Shown here: positions 20,281 to 35,200 of the stretch, piece by piece
How the letters are laid out: each line of letters opens with the position of its first letter
How positions within the stretch are numbered: position 1 is the stretch's first letter
Assembly (NCBI GenBank): GCA_002633025.1
Contig: NMRB01000061.1
Location: forward strand, 584,686 to 648,685
From: Notospermus geniculatus
Lineage: Eukaryota > Nemertea > Pilidiophora > Heteronemertea > Lineidae
DNA: 64,000 nucleotides
Direction of reading: 5' to 3'
Position numbers and translations under genes: made by a program
The notes under the pieces: generated by a model
Databases searched by the model: none
Told to the model about the DNA's origin: nothing
What the model saw: the letters and a program-made list of their open reading frames with translations, nothing else

Positions 20281-23200
20281 TCACATTGGGTCATCTAGTA
20301 ATGCCTCGGAGTACATGGTGCTCTTTTCCATGTCAATATCCGCCATGTCCGTCTTTGGGACGGACATACCCCTGTTGAGAGAGGTCTGCCTCGTCTGACT
20401 GAAGGAGGTTTGAGAAATACCGTACCTTTGTCGGCGCATGTACGCTCGACCATGAATACAAGAACACAGAGCGTATTTAAAGCTTTCTCGAAAGTTCTTC
20501 GACATGAAGGCGTAGACAACAGGGTTGACGCAACTGTTTAAATACGTGAGGAGGGCGAAAAGAATCCGTGCTGGTCTAAAATTGCCGATGTGGAGCACGG
20601 GAAGTTTGCCGAAACCGACGAGAACGTTGTCGATGAGGAATGGGCCCCAACAGATGGCGAACACTGCGATGACAGCTACAAGCATCTTGATGACCTGCCG
20701 AGGAAAACGGAAAGAGAAATCAACCAACAACTGTCGAAACACTTTGCTTACCAACAAAAACAAGAAGGTAAACCTGGTACAAAATTTCACGGGGATCATT
20801 ATGCTGATCTTGATGAGGGCGAATTAGACAATAACTGTTGTATCAAAAGTGCCAATATCAACTGGCCAGGAGCCATGTTCCCGAAGCCATCGTTAGGTTA
20901 ACGATGTCGTTAAAACTGGGAAAATGCATAGCGTAACGACATCGTTAACCTAACGACGGCCTCGGGAACATGGCTCCTGATCAATGATCACTGACATCTT
21001 TAAGGAATCGGTAAAATAATCCAGGGAAGGCCTCCGCAACGCCCAGAACACCTTTTGTGGCACAGTTTGTGTTTGACCCAAAAATAAAATATGGTGTCGG
21101 GTGTAATGATGTATTGGCCTGCGAGCTAATGGACAGGTTTTTAAGACAACACGAAGTTTATAGTTGCGCTTCCACTACAAAAAAAGCCGGTATTTGTCCG
21201 CTTCCATTACAGAATTGCCGGGTTTAATAAGTCCGGTTCTATTAAGTGCGGATCTATTTAGTTTGGATAGGTCATGCACAGTCGCAAGCGACCGTGGAGC
21301 CACCTGTAGCCGAGCATAATACTACAAATAGATCCGGTGTTANGACTCTCGTTACCAGAGAGGAAAGTTTCTGTTGGGGGCCAAAAACTTGCGGACGTGA
21401 CAGCAAGTCATGGCACGTTCTTGTTTCGAGCTCCCTCGATCTGAGAAATTATAAGTGTTTTATTTCTTGCATTGAAATACCCGTATACATGTCAGGGAGT
21501 TTAGCACGCAGAGCACTTCCATGCGGCGCTACAACCACTGCCGACCGACTGAATAAAGAAATTGTATTTGCATGTACATATTTTTATGTACCGGTATTAT
21601 ATTGTAACTTTGTTCATGTTAATGGACACTTTCCCACCGTTTTGGTCGCCAACTCCAGTAAAAATCGAGACCAGGAATTACAAACATTCTGGATGTTCTG
21701 AACTTCCATCCATCTCATTTCACTATCGCCTGCAATTCCTCCTACATGTAGTTGTCGCCAGACGCAAACAGAAGAGGGGATTTGGCGCCCACATGCCAGA
21801 ATTTCTGCCCCCAGCAAGGAAACTGTAAATATTAATTGCCAGGCTCGCGGCTTCAGAGGGCAAATTCTCCATTGAAACGTTCATCCATTATCCATAGTCT
21901 ACATGAAATACAATCATTGAGTTCATTTCACACTTACATGTATTTATATTCTGGCAACTCACTTTGCCGACGTCCTCACAACTTTGGCATCATGGGAAAA
22001 TGGTCAAGTGCTGGTAATTGAGTCTAAGGTCAACCTCATCCAACTTGTAGCTAGTGTTCACATAAACCTTGGAGGAATTACACTTTAGTTCTCCAAGCAT
22101 AAACTGCCAGTAAACGAGAAAAGTTGATGAGAACAACACCAAGTACTTACTTGGTCATTGAGATCCTTTTGGTAGTGACGATCCAAAGTTCTCGGCAGAT
22201 ACTGGCATAAGCCATGGACATGATACAAAGGGGAATGATAAGGACGAGTAACAGCATGTAAACCTCATAGATCTTTGACAGGATACAACTATCCCATTGC
22301 TTGATACACCAAAATAAGTTAAGGTCGGCGAGAGCTGGGTTAGTGTGTCCAACCTGTTGGTGAGCCTTAAACGATAGAGAAAAAAAGTTGTCTTGAGTGA
22401 GTTATCAACAGCAACACAAAGTTATACGGCAATAAGCCAGAAACACTCCCTACACAATAGACCTTTATACACGAAAAAGGGGATCTCCTTGGAAGCATAG
22501 TCGGAACAGTGGGAGAATTCGACGTTGGACAGCCGAAGGTCCAAGCCTTACAAGCCATCTTCGAATAATAGGGAAACTGGGAGCACGACCAAGTGCTACA
22601 CTTGGAAATGTCGAAACTGAGAGTGCAGGGTTGGGACCTAGTCCAGGCCAGCCATATGGACATTCCACTCCGACGTCCATGGCCACCATAGCTATTACAT
22701 AACGATATTTTCAGACCATTATGTTGGCAATATCCGTGGCAAATTTTTAAATGCGACACCCTTTCGTGTCTCTCAACTCCACATTTAGGAAACAAAATGT
22801 CCTGAATGTAGCTTTGATTAGCTGGACGAGCACCAGACCGGCGTCAGAACGTTCCAATTTGAGTGTGAATAAGTTCATGATGAATAATGCCTTCCTGTTG
22901 AATGATTAGTTTACCGCGTGGTGAACATCTCCGAAACGTGATAGACCACGCATGAAACCCATTTCCATTTCGAAGCCATACTTTCGTCGGAAGCGCTCCA
23001 ATGGAACAGATGCCTCAGTGGGATTCAGTAGATTCGATCTATCAGTGTTATCACAATCGGCCATGATCAGGCGCCATTTTGATCCGATTCCCGCCCTCCC
23101 TGAATGATCACTGTATTTTCACCTTCATCCTGATATTCAAAAGCTATTTCCCTGAGGTCCGTGGTGGCACCATCCAAAGGGAATTGCGGCAACTTTCCGC

Positions 23201-26200
23201 TCAAATCATTGAACGCAACAGGGTGAACTTCATTTGAGATCGTCCATAGAGGGACGGAACAAAGCCCCGCCGTGTTCCTGGATTCTATCTGGCCATACCC
23301 TTATACAATATTTAACTTGGTGTACTCTGATGATTACGAGGCTGGAGCCATATGCATCAATGATGGCCACCTTTCCCGATTTCAGTTGGCAATAAAGGGG
23401 ACTATCGCATTCCACGAACGACATCACACACAAATTCACTAAAGAACATCTAAACGAATCCATCTTCAGTGACAAAGGTCGACCCCGCGGGAAACTGACC
23501 TATCGTGATAAATGCAACCATGATCCCAGAGGGACTGATCCTGACCCTTTCACGGTGACCTTAATTAACAGTGTCAGCTAATGTGATGAGCCTTTTGCGT
23601 AGTTACGACTGCGGCCGGTGGGGCAGTGAAATCTGATGGGCACCTAGCCGCGAATCCGATGTGGTCAATACAGTGAGCCCGAAAGTCACAGGAAATTTTT
23701 CACAATTGGTCGACCCAGTTCCCAGGCCACCTTTCGACCATGAAGTCATGAGGAACAAATTCCTTCATTTTCGACACATCTGCCTTTCCCAGCCGAGATC
23801 CACTTTCTAAGTTCATTTGTTTGCGACCATACCTTTGCTGTGATTGAAATACCTTCATGACTACCGCAAAGAACCTTTTGCGGAGACCGCCTCTGTGTCG
23901 CAAAACGATTTTAATCTAGATTTGCAACCGTGTTGGCGGTTGGTTCACAACAGACGATGTACTAGCGAATAAGAAAATGCCGAGAAAAACCAATGAATGC
24001 GTAAACAAACGGAAATCTCAATTTTTTTCCTGCAAATAATGGCAAAGGGTGGTGTGGCTGAATTAATCATGTGGCGTGGCAACGTCTTTTGTGTGAGATT
24101 TCTTCGCTGGAGAATCCCAAATGACCAAAGTATTCCATCTTCGTCTGTTGTAGAGCGTCCAACTGTCAGGATAATAATGATGAAATACCCCTCAGAAACC
24201 ATTGTCTACTCTAGATGCTATTTACAGTTTAGTACTCCGTCAGGGGCCCATTTTAATACATGCAGATTGATCTGTGTGAAGTTGCACTGTGTTTCCGTAC
24301 ACCTCACGGAATAGTCTTCATGGCACATGCGATTATTGAATTTGGATTTCACCGGTCTGTTGACTCAAAATAAACATAGATTGAGGTGAAATAAAAAAGC
24401 AAGGTAGACGTATATGGGGATTATCGAGGCCCGGGAAAGGGAAGACAAACCTTGGTAAAAGCAGCAGATCTTTCATCTTACAAACTAAATCAGTGCAAAG
24501 AGCTCGTCCCGACGTGGGAGTCGGGGTGGTGGACAACGACTGGAGGGGTGTTCCGAAGAGTGGAGGTGAAGCATTTGCTGAGGTCAGTTGCTGCGTTCTG
24601 TCGTCGTGTAACTGCTATCAGCACTTGAACGATGACATGACTGCTATCTAATGCCTGGTAGAGATTAGCTAAAGCGTAACTTTAGATAAAGGCACTCATT
24701 CTCAACGGAATGAAACTGGATTCATAAGCGATGGTACGCTAATGCAGTCATTTTGTAAGAGTATAATGCATGGGGAGCGTTGATTTCGGATCCCTGATTT
24801 AAAGTTCTGCCTCAAGTACATGAAGTAATAAAGCAAGGTTCATTGGCACACGGAATTGGTCCGATTCAGGTCCGTAAAAAATCTATCAAATGGACTTCAG
24901 CGTTGTCGTATCCGGAAAACTAGGGGCAAACGGACTCGAAACGGATCGGATCCGTGTGCCAATGAACCTTGCTTAAGGCAGGGACAGGACGGATGACGTG
25001 CATCTTCCATGAGTTTAGGAGTGCATAGTTGCCTCGGATCCCGAGAGGAAGACCAGAAACAACATACTAAAGACTAATGAATCACCCATTGTCTCATCCC
25101 GCTGGATTCAGCTACCCTGAGCATTGTTTGGAAGAGTTGTGGAACTTTTTCGAACAAGTGCTTAATGAATCCTTTCAGGATATCTGGGCATATGCCTCGG
25201 GGATAAGAATGTACAACTGTTTGTTGCAACCGATAGCAGAAAAAAAGTTGCGGTAAAAAACGAAAGCCGACCTTGGCACAGACCTTTTTCCAGGCGCAAA
25301 ATTGCACCATGTCGCGTAGCAATTTGCGGTGACTACAGTGATGCGCTTTAACAAACCTATTGTTACGGAAGTTGACGAAATGAACATGACGAAACAAATA
25401 GCTTCACAGAAAAAAAATGCGATGAGATGTCGTCAGACATTTTTTTATCCAATAGCGGCTGTCGTGTGATCGGCGAGAATTGTGAGGTTTCAGAATGGCC
25501 CGTTCAGGCCATCGACGACGGTTAGCGACGATTCGCCTATCGTTCGAATAAAACCTCGCTGCTTTAATAAAGGAAGGAATCCTCGGTAAACGTTGTAGTT
25601 GTCTAACCCGGCCGTTAGGAATGGGAGCAGTCAGCCGCGCATATTGCTAACAGATGGCAGCACAGTCTTAGCGGACCAAATGTACAGGAAATCTATTATG
25701 ATCGCTGCTCGATCGATAATGACTGGGTCCGCTAGATGCATTGAATTGGGCCCTAGTGACACCTAGTGGTCAACTCGCTGACAGCTCCTATTGCAGTAGA
25801 CAACAGCTATTGTCGGCTGTCACCTGACTGGAATTCGCCGCTCCTCGTCGTTCGACGAACCCCAAAATTGCACTCCCAGCTGACTTCGTTAAAGCCGACT
25901 TCGTAAAGAACGTTTCGTGATTGAAAAAATGAAGTGCACTTCATCAATGATGATAACTAACCGCACCATCTCATCTGAGAGATATATGCCACTGTCACGA
26001 AAAACGCATCAGCTCCAAGCAATTCACCAAGCCCCTTATCAATAAGATGTGTATGTTATAAAAAATGTAATAACATAATACCCCATTCGTTGTCCTTTTT
26101 TCCATTCAGACAAAGTACGCAATGAATTGATAAAGACGCCTTCGAGACTTTCATCAATGCTGGAAATTTTTGATGGGACGTGATACTTGAAAATAATCCC

Positions 26201-29200
26201 TTTTTCATCTTTTAGGACAGGCGAGGAAGGATGACGGAAATTTAGTCGGATTTCTTAATCAGCGGCCAGGGAGTACATGTACGTCAAGAATTCATTGGCT
26301 TATTCCCTTTTGATAAGTTGTCTGCGAAAATCAACTTGACAGTGATATTAGGTTGTAACCGGGAGCAAATCAATTTCCTCTAAAGGAAGACACCTACTGA
26401 ACTCCACTATGGGTACATAGAGAGCATGTGGGCAATATTAATTCTTATATGATATGACGAAATGATCATTGAGTCTGATTGGATGAGTCTGCACTTTCAA
26501 AATTGTTATTTTAGTAACTATACTTGACACATTAATGAATTTTTCTTGGGACGTAAGCGCCGCATGGACCGACTTTTCAATAGTAAGGCGGTGTGAGGGG
26601 TCGTTTTCCATTGACAAACTGGGAGAAGCGCTGGAAATTTCATGCACAATTGGTAGGCGCATGCTGGCGTGCTACAGATTTGAGAATTAAGGACAGTAAA
26701 CTTGCTGTAACTCCTGTGAGAGTCGGTTTCTGCTGTTTAGGAAAACAATTACAGCGTCCCAGCCACATCTGTAGACAAGGTAAACGTATAAAAAGCACTA
26801 TTTGCTGGTGCTTTTGACAAGCTTCAGTTGAAATCGACGTTTTAAGTTAATTATTGGCATTAACCAGCAGTCAGTTTGTCTTTGCCTGGGGGACACGATG
26901 ATAAATGGGGCACTTTCTAATAAAAGGTCCTTCTGAGGGTGGTAATTGTCGTCCCTCAGAGGCTAGATGCTGTCAGGTGCCGCGGAGAAATTCACAGATA
27001 TGGATCAGTCTGGCTGTCAAGGAAAGACACAAGGACGAATCACTCGGAATAAACTGTAAACAAAACAAGCGCCGCGGCACCTAATACGGTTCTTTGCTAT
27101 CAAATCATATGCTCAACATACCTGAACTGATGTCAACGATTCTTCCTTGTCTATTCGGGAAAGCTTCATAAGGCAGTCAGCAAAACATATCGGGAGAAAC
27201 TTTTAACCAGTGAAGGCGCAAAGACCTGTCAGAGGCAGTGGTTCAAAACTTCCCATAACTTATTTTTGATAAGCTCTTGCGAAAAATATCAAAGCTGCCA
27301 ACTCAGATTTGGGAGTCAACCTCTGTAGCCAATGTGACGGTTGGATTCCCCAAGGGTAAAACATCTTAAAAAGATCATTGGCTTCAAAATTATTTCAAAT
27401 TTATTTTAGATTCAGAACTGTGTCCCCGGCCTGTGGCATAGAATTATTCATTCTCGTATGCCCGGAGATTTGCAGTCGCATAGTAGTTTTTTGTTGCCTG
27501 AATTCACTTTGAACGTACGTTTCAGTCCAATTTTCAAATCATCTGAAAGAACTGAAAGTAGAAACTAACAAAAAATTACAGCAAGGTAATGCATCCTTTA
27601 TGAGTTCGTGCTCAAGTAGAATATCACTCGGAATAAACTGTAAACAAAACAAGCGCCGCGGCACCTAATACGGTTCTTTGCTATCAAATCATATGCTCAA
27701 CATACCTGAACTGACGTCAACGATTCTTCCTTGTCTATTTGGGAAAGCTTCATATATAGCAGTCACCAAAATATATCGGGAGAAACGTTTTATCAGCGAA
27801 GGCACAAAGACCTGTCAGAGCCAGTGGTTCAAAACTTCCCATGACATATTTTTGATAATCTCTCGCAAAAAATATCAAAGCTGCCAACTCAGATTTGGGA
27901 GTCAACCTCTGTAGCCAATGTGACGGTTGGATTCCCCAAGGGTAAAACATCTTAAAAAGAACATTGGCTTCAAAATTATTTCAAATTTATTTTAGATTCA
28001 GAACTGTGTCCCCGGCCTGTGGCACAGAATTATTCATTCTCGTATGCCCGGAGATTTGCAGTCGCATAGTAGTTTTTTGTTGCCTGAATTCACTTTGAAC
28101 GTACGTTTCAGTCCAATTTTCAAATCATCTGAAAGAATTGAAAGTAGAAACTAACAAAAAATTACAGCAAGGTAATGCATCCTTTATGAGTTCGTGCTCA
28201 AGTGGAATTAGTTCAATCTCTTAATTAGACGCGTCTTCTGAAGTGCGCCTCACAATATGATTAAAATGGATTCTTACGAGTGCCACTTGAATCTCTTTAC
28301 CGATGGCAAGTTCTCTACTTATTAAGAGAGGAGAGTGAGCCTGCCTGAAAACAAAAGATGTTATCGAGTGACAGCCCGGAGCCAAGCACACCTGCTTTTT
28401 ACATTAACAAAGCAAGCTTACTATTTCAGAAAACCAATACTCATCATCGGATAGTAAGGTCGTGGAGTACATGATTGTACACATTTCGCCGTGCCAAAAT
28501 ATAGTTCACATGTAGCCCTCAGCCCCCCCCNNNNNNNNNNNNNNNNNNNNNNNNNNNNNNNNNNNNNNNNNNNNNNNNNNNNNNNNNNNNNNNNNNNNNN
28601 NNNNNNNNNNNNNNNNNNNNNNNNNNNNNNNNNNNNNNNNNNNNNNNNNNNNNNNNNNNNNNNNNNNNNNNNNNNNNNNNNNNNNNNNNNNNNNNNNNNN
28701 NNNNNNNNNNNNNNNNNNNNNNNNNNNNNNNNNNNNNNNNNNNNNNNNNNNNNNNNNNNNNNNNNNNNNNNNNNNNNNNNNNNNNNNNNNNNNNNNNNNN
28801 NNNNNNNNNNNNNNNNNNNNNNNNNNNNNNNNNNNNNNNNNNNNNNNNNNNNNNNNNNNNNNNNNNNNNNNNNNNNNNNNNNNNNNNNNNNNNNNNNNNN
28901 NNNNNNNNNNNNNNNNNNNNNNNNNNNNNNNNNNNNNNNNNNNNNNNNNNNNNNNNNNNNNNNNNNNNNNNNNNNNNNNNNNNNNNNNNNNNNNNNNNNN
29001 NNNNNNNNNNNNNNNNNNNNNNNNNNNNNNNNNNNNNNNNNNNNNNNNNNNNNNNNNNNNNNNNNNNNNNNNNNNNNNNNNNNNNNNNNNNNNNNNNNNN
29101 NNNNNNNNNNNNNNNNNNNNNNNNNTCGACCCGTAATTTGATCAACATGATCTTCATGATAGAAACGTGTGGACACCGTTCTTGCTCAACCGCCACAGAT

Positions 29201-32200
29201 CTTCCAAAGCAAGGCCGTAGATGTGTTCTCATCTCTGATAATCCCGTTACCAGAGACTCATCACCATCAAAAAGAAAGAAGCCTCTCGAAATCCTCTGGC
29301 TGCTACCGACTAATCTAATCTCCTTTCACCGTAACTTTTTACCCGTGGACATCCTCCGTGATGGCGCTAACTGGATGACTGATGTCGTCCTTAGCAATAA
29401 GTTCCCTTTGTATCCCTCCGCTGTGATTAGGCTAATCATTTTTCCTCAGGATTTTACACTACTGCTCAGGTTGTAAGGACATTGATCTTCGTCCAATGAG
29501 CTGGATAAAGATCTTTGGTTTTGTAGTGTAGCCAACGAGTTACAGTTCGATTACAGCTGCTTATCGATTGAAGATTCAACCCAAATTGAGAAGCTTCGCG
29601 GAATTAAACTTCCTAGCATCTTCTCACAGGTCCATACATGCACAAGAACGTGGGTTGTCCTTTGGCCCCGTGGGCGAATTTAATGGGTGTACATGTTGGC
29701 CGCATAAATCTGTATTTTGCTTCTCAGTCAGTTGGAGGGAACTGTCTGCTGGTAATGGGATATCCTACTTAGCGGAACATCGTGCAAGACAAATATTAAT
29801 CGGATAATCTTACGGCAAAAAACACACCGCCTTTTTTATCCGATCCGATATTTTAGCCGGTGCGCAACAACCGTGCCTTATAACCGATTCGATCGCCGGT
29901 TTTTTATGCAACCACTTAAGTGTGTCGTGTACTAATCGTTTTATTGTCTAACGCTTGCCATTTGGATACACCAGCAACTCGTTAAAACGTCCATCTTGTT
30001 CGATACCTTGTGTGAGATTTCCCCAACTTTAGCCCCAAGTTCAGTTCCATCATATTTTCGGGTCTTCTTTATCCCAATTCTCATTTTCCCATATTACATG
30101 TACATGTAGCACCACAAAAAAAATGTATGGCCAGACTCATTCAGCAAGATTTTCTCGAATGGTTTTTTACCCAGACAGGATTATCATTCAACGCGATGCA
30201 TCGAACCAACAAGTTGTCATTGCTATACTCTTTCAATGTCGATTTTTCGTCCGTCTGATGGTTGATGTTACGGAGGTATTGGATTTTTGAGCATTATAGA
30301 AATATCTTGACCGTCTTGTCCAAAATCTTGACTCGTAAACGAGGAGAGGTCCATTTCCTCTAAACACAACCACAGGCAGTACAGTGTTCGATGTTGATGG
30401 TAATCCAGTTTTGAAGTATTCTTCCCCGGTACTTCCAAAACGATTAATATACGTCGGTCTCAGATGCTTGATCGTTCAGCTATGTGGGTTATTTCACATC
30501 AATGTCATGTAGAACTGTACACTACAGCCATCGCAAACTTCAATCTCGATAACCTGTCTAAGTACAACAGGATGCTGGCGACATGCCACCGTAGTCTCGC
30601 TGACCGAAACGTCTCTCATCACTTAAACAGTTCAGATTATCATGAAAACGTTTGGACCGGGCTCTCCTTAGATCTAATGGTATCTCAGCTCCTAATGGCT
30701 GTGTCAATGGTAGTCTAACGGTCACGTTTAGGCTATCTTAGTTGTTCAAAACGGGATGGGTCCATGATTGCCTTACCCCTTTGATTATCTTTGACTCAGG
30801 AATTGATTTAGCTCATGTGTGGACGTGACATGCTTCTCGGCTGAGTTGGCTAGTGTCTGTCTTCAAGGCAAGTCAATAATTTGAACCCGGTCCATTGGAC
30901 CAAATGCCATTAACCGTCGTGTACGAGGATGGGGTGCTAAAGTCGTTGAGTGCATCGCGTCCCTGACATCTGTGACCCTCATCAGTCAATGCAAGCATCC
31001 ATCATCATTTGTACAGCGATGCCTTTCTCAGAATTTTGCCACGAACCGCCCTCTGTTCCAATTTGAACTGTATGAAGTTATTGCAATCACACTGTCTGAC
31101 TGTCTTCCACCGAAAGCGTCGTTTTGCCATCGGCATCATCCTGCGGATGCTCACACAAACTTCATTTGTCAGGGTGAACCAACACCAACCTCGTTCCCAT
31201 GGTCCTCTTCCGCCTCCTTCTTTCCCCTACTAATCAGGTAGCATGATTTGGGCTGAGTATCCAGGGACCTGATCGTAGAAGTTATGCCCTGGGAACTAAG
31301 ATGAACCAGCACACGGTCCTTGACTTAATCGTTCTCCATCACCAGTTTGTCCAACAAACCAATACTAGGCAAGGACGGTAGACTCACATCCAATCCCAAA
31401 AATATTTGGATCGAGACAGCATTTTATTACTCTAAATTTTCCATCTAGCAATATTCGTAAATCCAATTTATTCAGTCGCAGGGCACAAAAATATGATGGA
31501 TTTTTTTTCCATTTGCGTACAGCTGATTCAAATACCGTCGCTTCGCGTGTAACTCAGTTACACATGTCATAAATCCAAATTGAAACGAGACGAACTTTTG
31601 TACATTTTGTCAGAAAAAAACTGCAGCACTTAAAGATTTTTTCCACTGGAGGATGCTTTTCAAACATTTTTTCCGCTGTTGAACCACGAACCTTTTACCA
31701 ATCATCCGTTTACGATGGTCTACTAAAATATCTTATCTATCTTGGTGCATTTTATTGGCGGATGGCTGGAAACAATTTCCACACATATTTGTCCGTCGCA
31801 GTTTCAGGCTGACTTTGTCCTCCAAGCCTTCAGGCAGTAGCTATCGGAAATATTTACAGGTGAAGAAGGAATATTCCACAAATACTTTAATGCCCTATTC
31901 AGATCTCTTGGATTGGTAAATTACCAATGCGAGGAAAAGGCTTGAGGGAGCACTCTTCGCGCTTACGGCTACCGTATATGTATAGATATTTTGTCACAAT
32001 ACTTGCATATTCCGGAACCCAATGGAAATTACCAGGTTGGGAATTGTGTCGAACAGATATACTCACTGAAGACCATTAGAAAATGACGGTGTATTAAGTG
32101 AATCAATGAAGAGCCGGGGGAGCTGCCATTTTAGTTATACGTAAATTTGACTAGGATCTCCCGATCGGATTTGCCCGCCGCATTTAGGCCTACAAGGACC

Positions 32201-35200
32201 CATCAACGTACTACTAAGTAATCCATTTATATATATCAGATCGAATGACATCTTTTCGCAAAAAATTAGGTTAGGGTTTTGTCCTAGGAGGGTACCTTCC
32301 TGTATTGTGGAATTTGTCTGCCCACTGTCAGATGTCAGTTTATTGGCAAACATCAGACTGGCATCGCTTATCTTGATTAAGAAGGAACTCATCTTCTATG
32401 TTCACCCCCATGATTTGTCCACAGGTCTCAGCCTCTTATATCTAGGCGTCCATTGTTAATTTATTTTGACACGATCAATGCATACATACAATGATAACTA
32501 AGGGTGATTGGAAAAACTGGCCCATTGCTTCCTTCGCCAAGATGACACTCGGAAATTGGATGAGAGATAGATGCGGTTAGGCCATGCGGGGGGAGAACTC
32601 GCCTGCTGTCTCACTGAATACCCAACCAACAGATAAAGGAGCGACGAACGCTGGCATGCAAAATGTCTTCCGCGAACAACATGAAACTGGCAATAGCATG
32701 GAGATGGAAGGGACTGAGGCACGAGCAGCGTAACATAAAGGACTTTTTTCAACGATGAACGAATGGCGTAAGTTTTAAATTTCCAGTCCATTTGACTGCG
32801 CAGCCTTAGTGATCAGATCGACATGGCAACTGCTTTAAGACAGCTGAGTTCTTCCTTGGGACACCTTGTAGGCGTGTGGACAATGAACTGTCCAAGGGCC
32901 GAAGCATCTTCAGATACCCAGACATTCAGGTTCCTGTTATTATGAATAATTGAATATCGAGAAAAAAACATACCTGAAATTTCTTTCCCCGTTTGTATTG
33001 GATAGGCATATCGATGCCACCTGTTAATCAGTAGGGATTAGTAAACACGTACGTGTATTTATGGAGTTCTCATCAGTTCTCATCAGTTCCTCGGATATTA
33101 CATATTTGTATCTGAAGCTGCCATTAATTCAGCTTTTTTATTCCTCCGACTGTGACAGGCACTGACGGATGAACCTGGGTGACTGCGATATGTTAGGCTG
33201 ATAATAGGAGACCTTATTAAAGATCTGAGAACTAGCATCTGGTTCCTTTGTTGGTTATTTTGACTTTCCGAAAAAGGTGATACAAATTGCTAAGCCGTCG
33301 GCATGGTAGGATTATCAGGAATCTAAAAAGTCTGGGGAAGTGTCACTCAACTTTTTTGTGGTGCTTATTGGGAGGTGTAATTCAAATAGATTGCATCTTT
33401 CATTTGGAATGGCACGCTCGCTTCGTCTTACTTTGAATGAAGAGTTAAACGTCAGAATGAAACCTATACCGAAAAACTCATTAAGAGTATTCAAATGGTG
33501 ACTAAAAGGCTGCAATCAGACCTCAAGAGATCAAGAGTCAACGTTACAACATTAGCTCCCCTCATTACATGAATCTGCGAGGCAATAACTCGAATGCCAT
33601 CATTCACACTCAAGCAAATCTCCTACGGTGACCATTAGACACCTACCGAGTAAGCAAAAAAAGAACTCCGTGGCGTCGACAGAAAGATTGCGGAATATTT
33701 TTCAGACGATTTGTGGCCTGCCGCGTTAACTGAGCACCCGAGACACTCCGCGAGAGTGGATTGAGGAAATGACATCTACAAGAAGGTGTTAAGTACAACC
33801 GAATATCGATAAAACCCTCGACTAAAAGGTTTTGATTTACTGGTTCTAAGGTAACTGTGAGCGGTCTTGCCGTCGTCTTCAGATTGCTATCTAAACCTAC
33901 ACCGTAATGGTTTTCTATGATCGACAACGGACTCTGTGAATTCAACAGTTGTCATAAGCTGGGACCACCTGATTTGACCAAAATTAGGGTCACCTAATAC
34001 TTTAACATTCCGTATCGATTTTCATCAGCCAAGACCTTGACGTGGAAATATGGGACTTATCTGTCAAGAAAGGTTTACACACGGTAAACTGTTTTCTTTC
34101 AAGGCCCTACCTCGCTTTTTGCACAGAAAAAAAAATCAACTCGAGTGGAGATTCAAAGTCTCACTTTAGGGACAAAACGGTTCGAAATACTTTTTGACTC
34201 AAAATGAAACAGAAAATATTTCGGCCCGAGACAATGACACCTCGTTCCGAGAGAAAATATTTCGGGTTGAGATACCGACAGTCTCGATCTGAGAGAAAAT
34301 ATTTCAGGCCGGGAGATGACATTGTCTCGCGCCGAAATATTTTCTGTTTCATTTTGAGTCAAAAAGTGTTTCGAACCATTTTGTCCCTAAAGTGAGACTC
34401 TGAGTCTCCACTCGAGTTGATTTTTTTTTTCTGTGTGGTCCCGAGGGCCAAACGCCTCTTTTTGCTAATTAGTGACCTTTGGCCACTCGTTTTCGGTGAC
34501 GTCTTGGGCATTTGCCCCCCCCCCCGCTAGTTCCGGCCCTAGAGACTAAACTTCCCTACTTCTACGACTTGTTTTATCAACAACAACCAGTCCATTTCTC
34601 CAAAAGCTTCCCTCGTAATAGTATACCAAAACCCGACAAAACTTCAACATCTTCATCAGCGACAAAACGGAACGGATTCTAATAGTTGATACCCTGTATA
34701 AATAATGGAGAGATACATCTGAGTATTCAATGATTTCATCTCATGACAGAAGTTTCAACGCTCGTATCGTAAATACGATAACGTCATACTACATGGCGTC
34801 TACTTTGCCGATTTACTAGACAATCTCGAGAGATCCTTCACAATTAGCTCAACAACATGAAGTATTCCGATCCCTCCTTTGAAAATCGTACAATTTTTAC
34901 GACTCAATGACGTATCTTCTTCATCAGGGAGAGACGGAAGTTGCTCGTAATGGCTGACTTCCTGACTAACCTGCCGATTTGCCTTACGTACATTTCACCA
35001 GATCCTGAACGTAATGGAAGATCCATGTCACTTTACGCACAAACACTTAATCGTGACTGGAGATACCGTCGTCTATCAAACAGGTCGTTTGCCTCGCAAA
35101 TGTAGCAAGCAAACAAGAAGGGAACGTACGAACATCGTTTAAAACTCGAACCTGACTTACAGGTTTCACATTAGGTTTTTTTACTTGTCCTATGAAAGGT

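Noticed and set aside
22367-22795. 142-codon minus-strand frame next to the GPCR TM5 exon
   Set aside because: It has no domain, is Cys/Ser rich and overlaps no splice signals; it is probably chance within the intron.
28421-29232. Open frames of 216-251 codons
   Set aside because: They are almost entirely translated N bases across the assembly gap.
34153-34395. Three overlapping frames with similar peptides on both strands
   Set aside because: They are products of a 314-bp hairpin element, not coding sequence.
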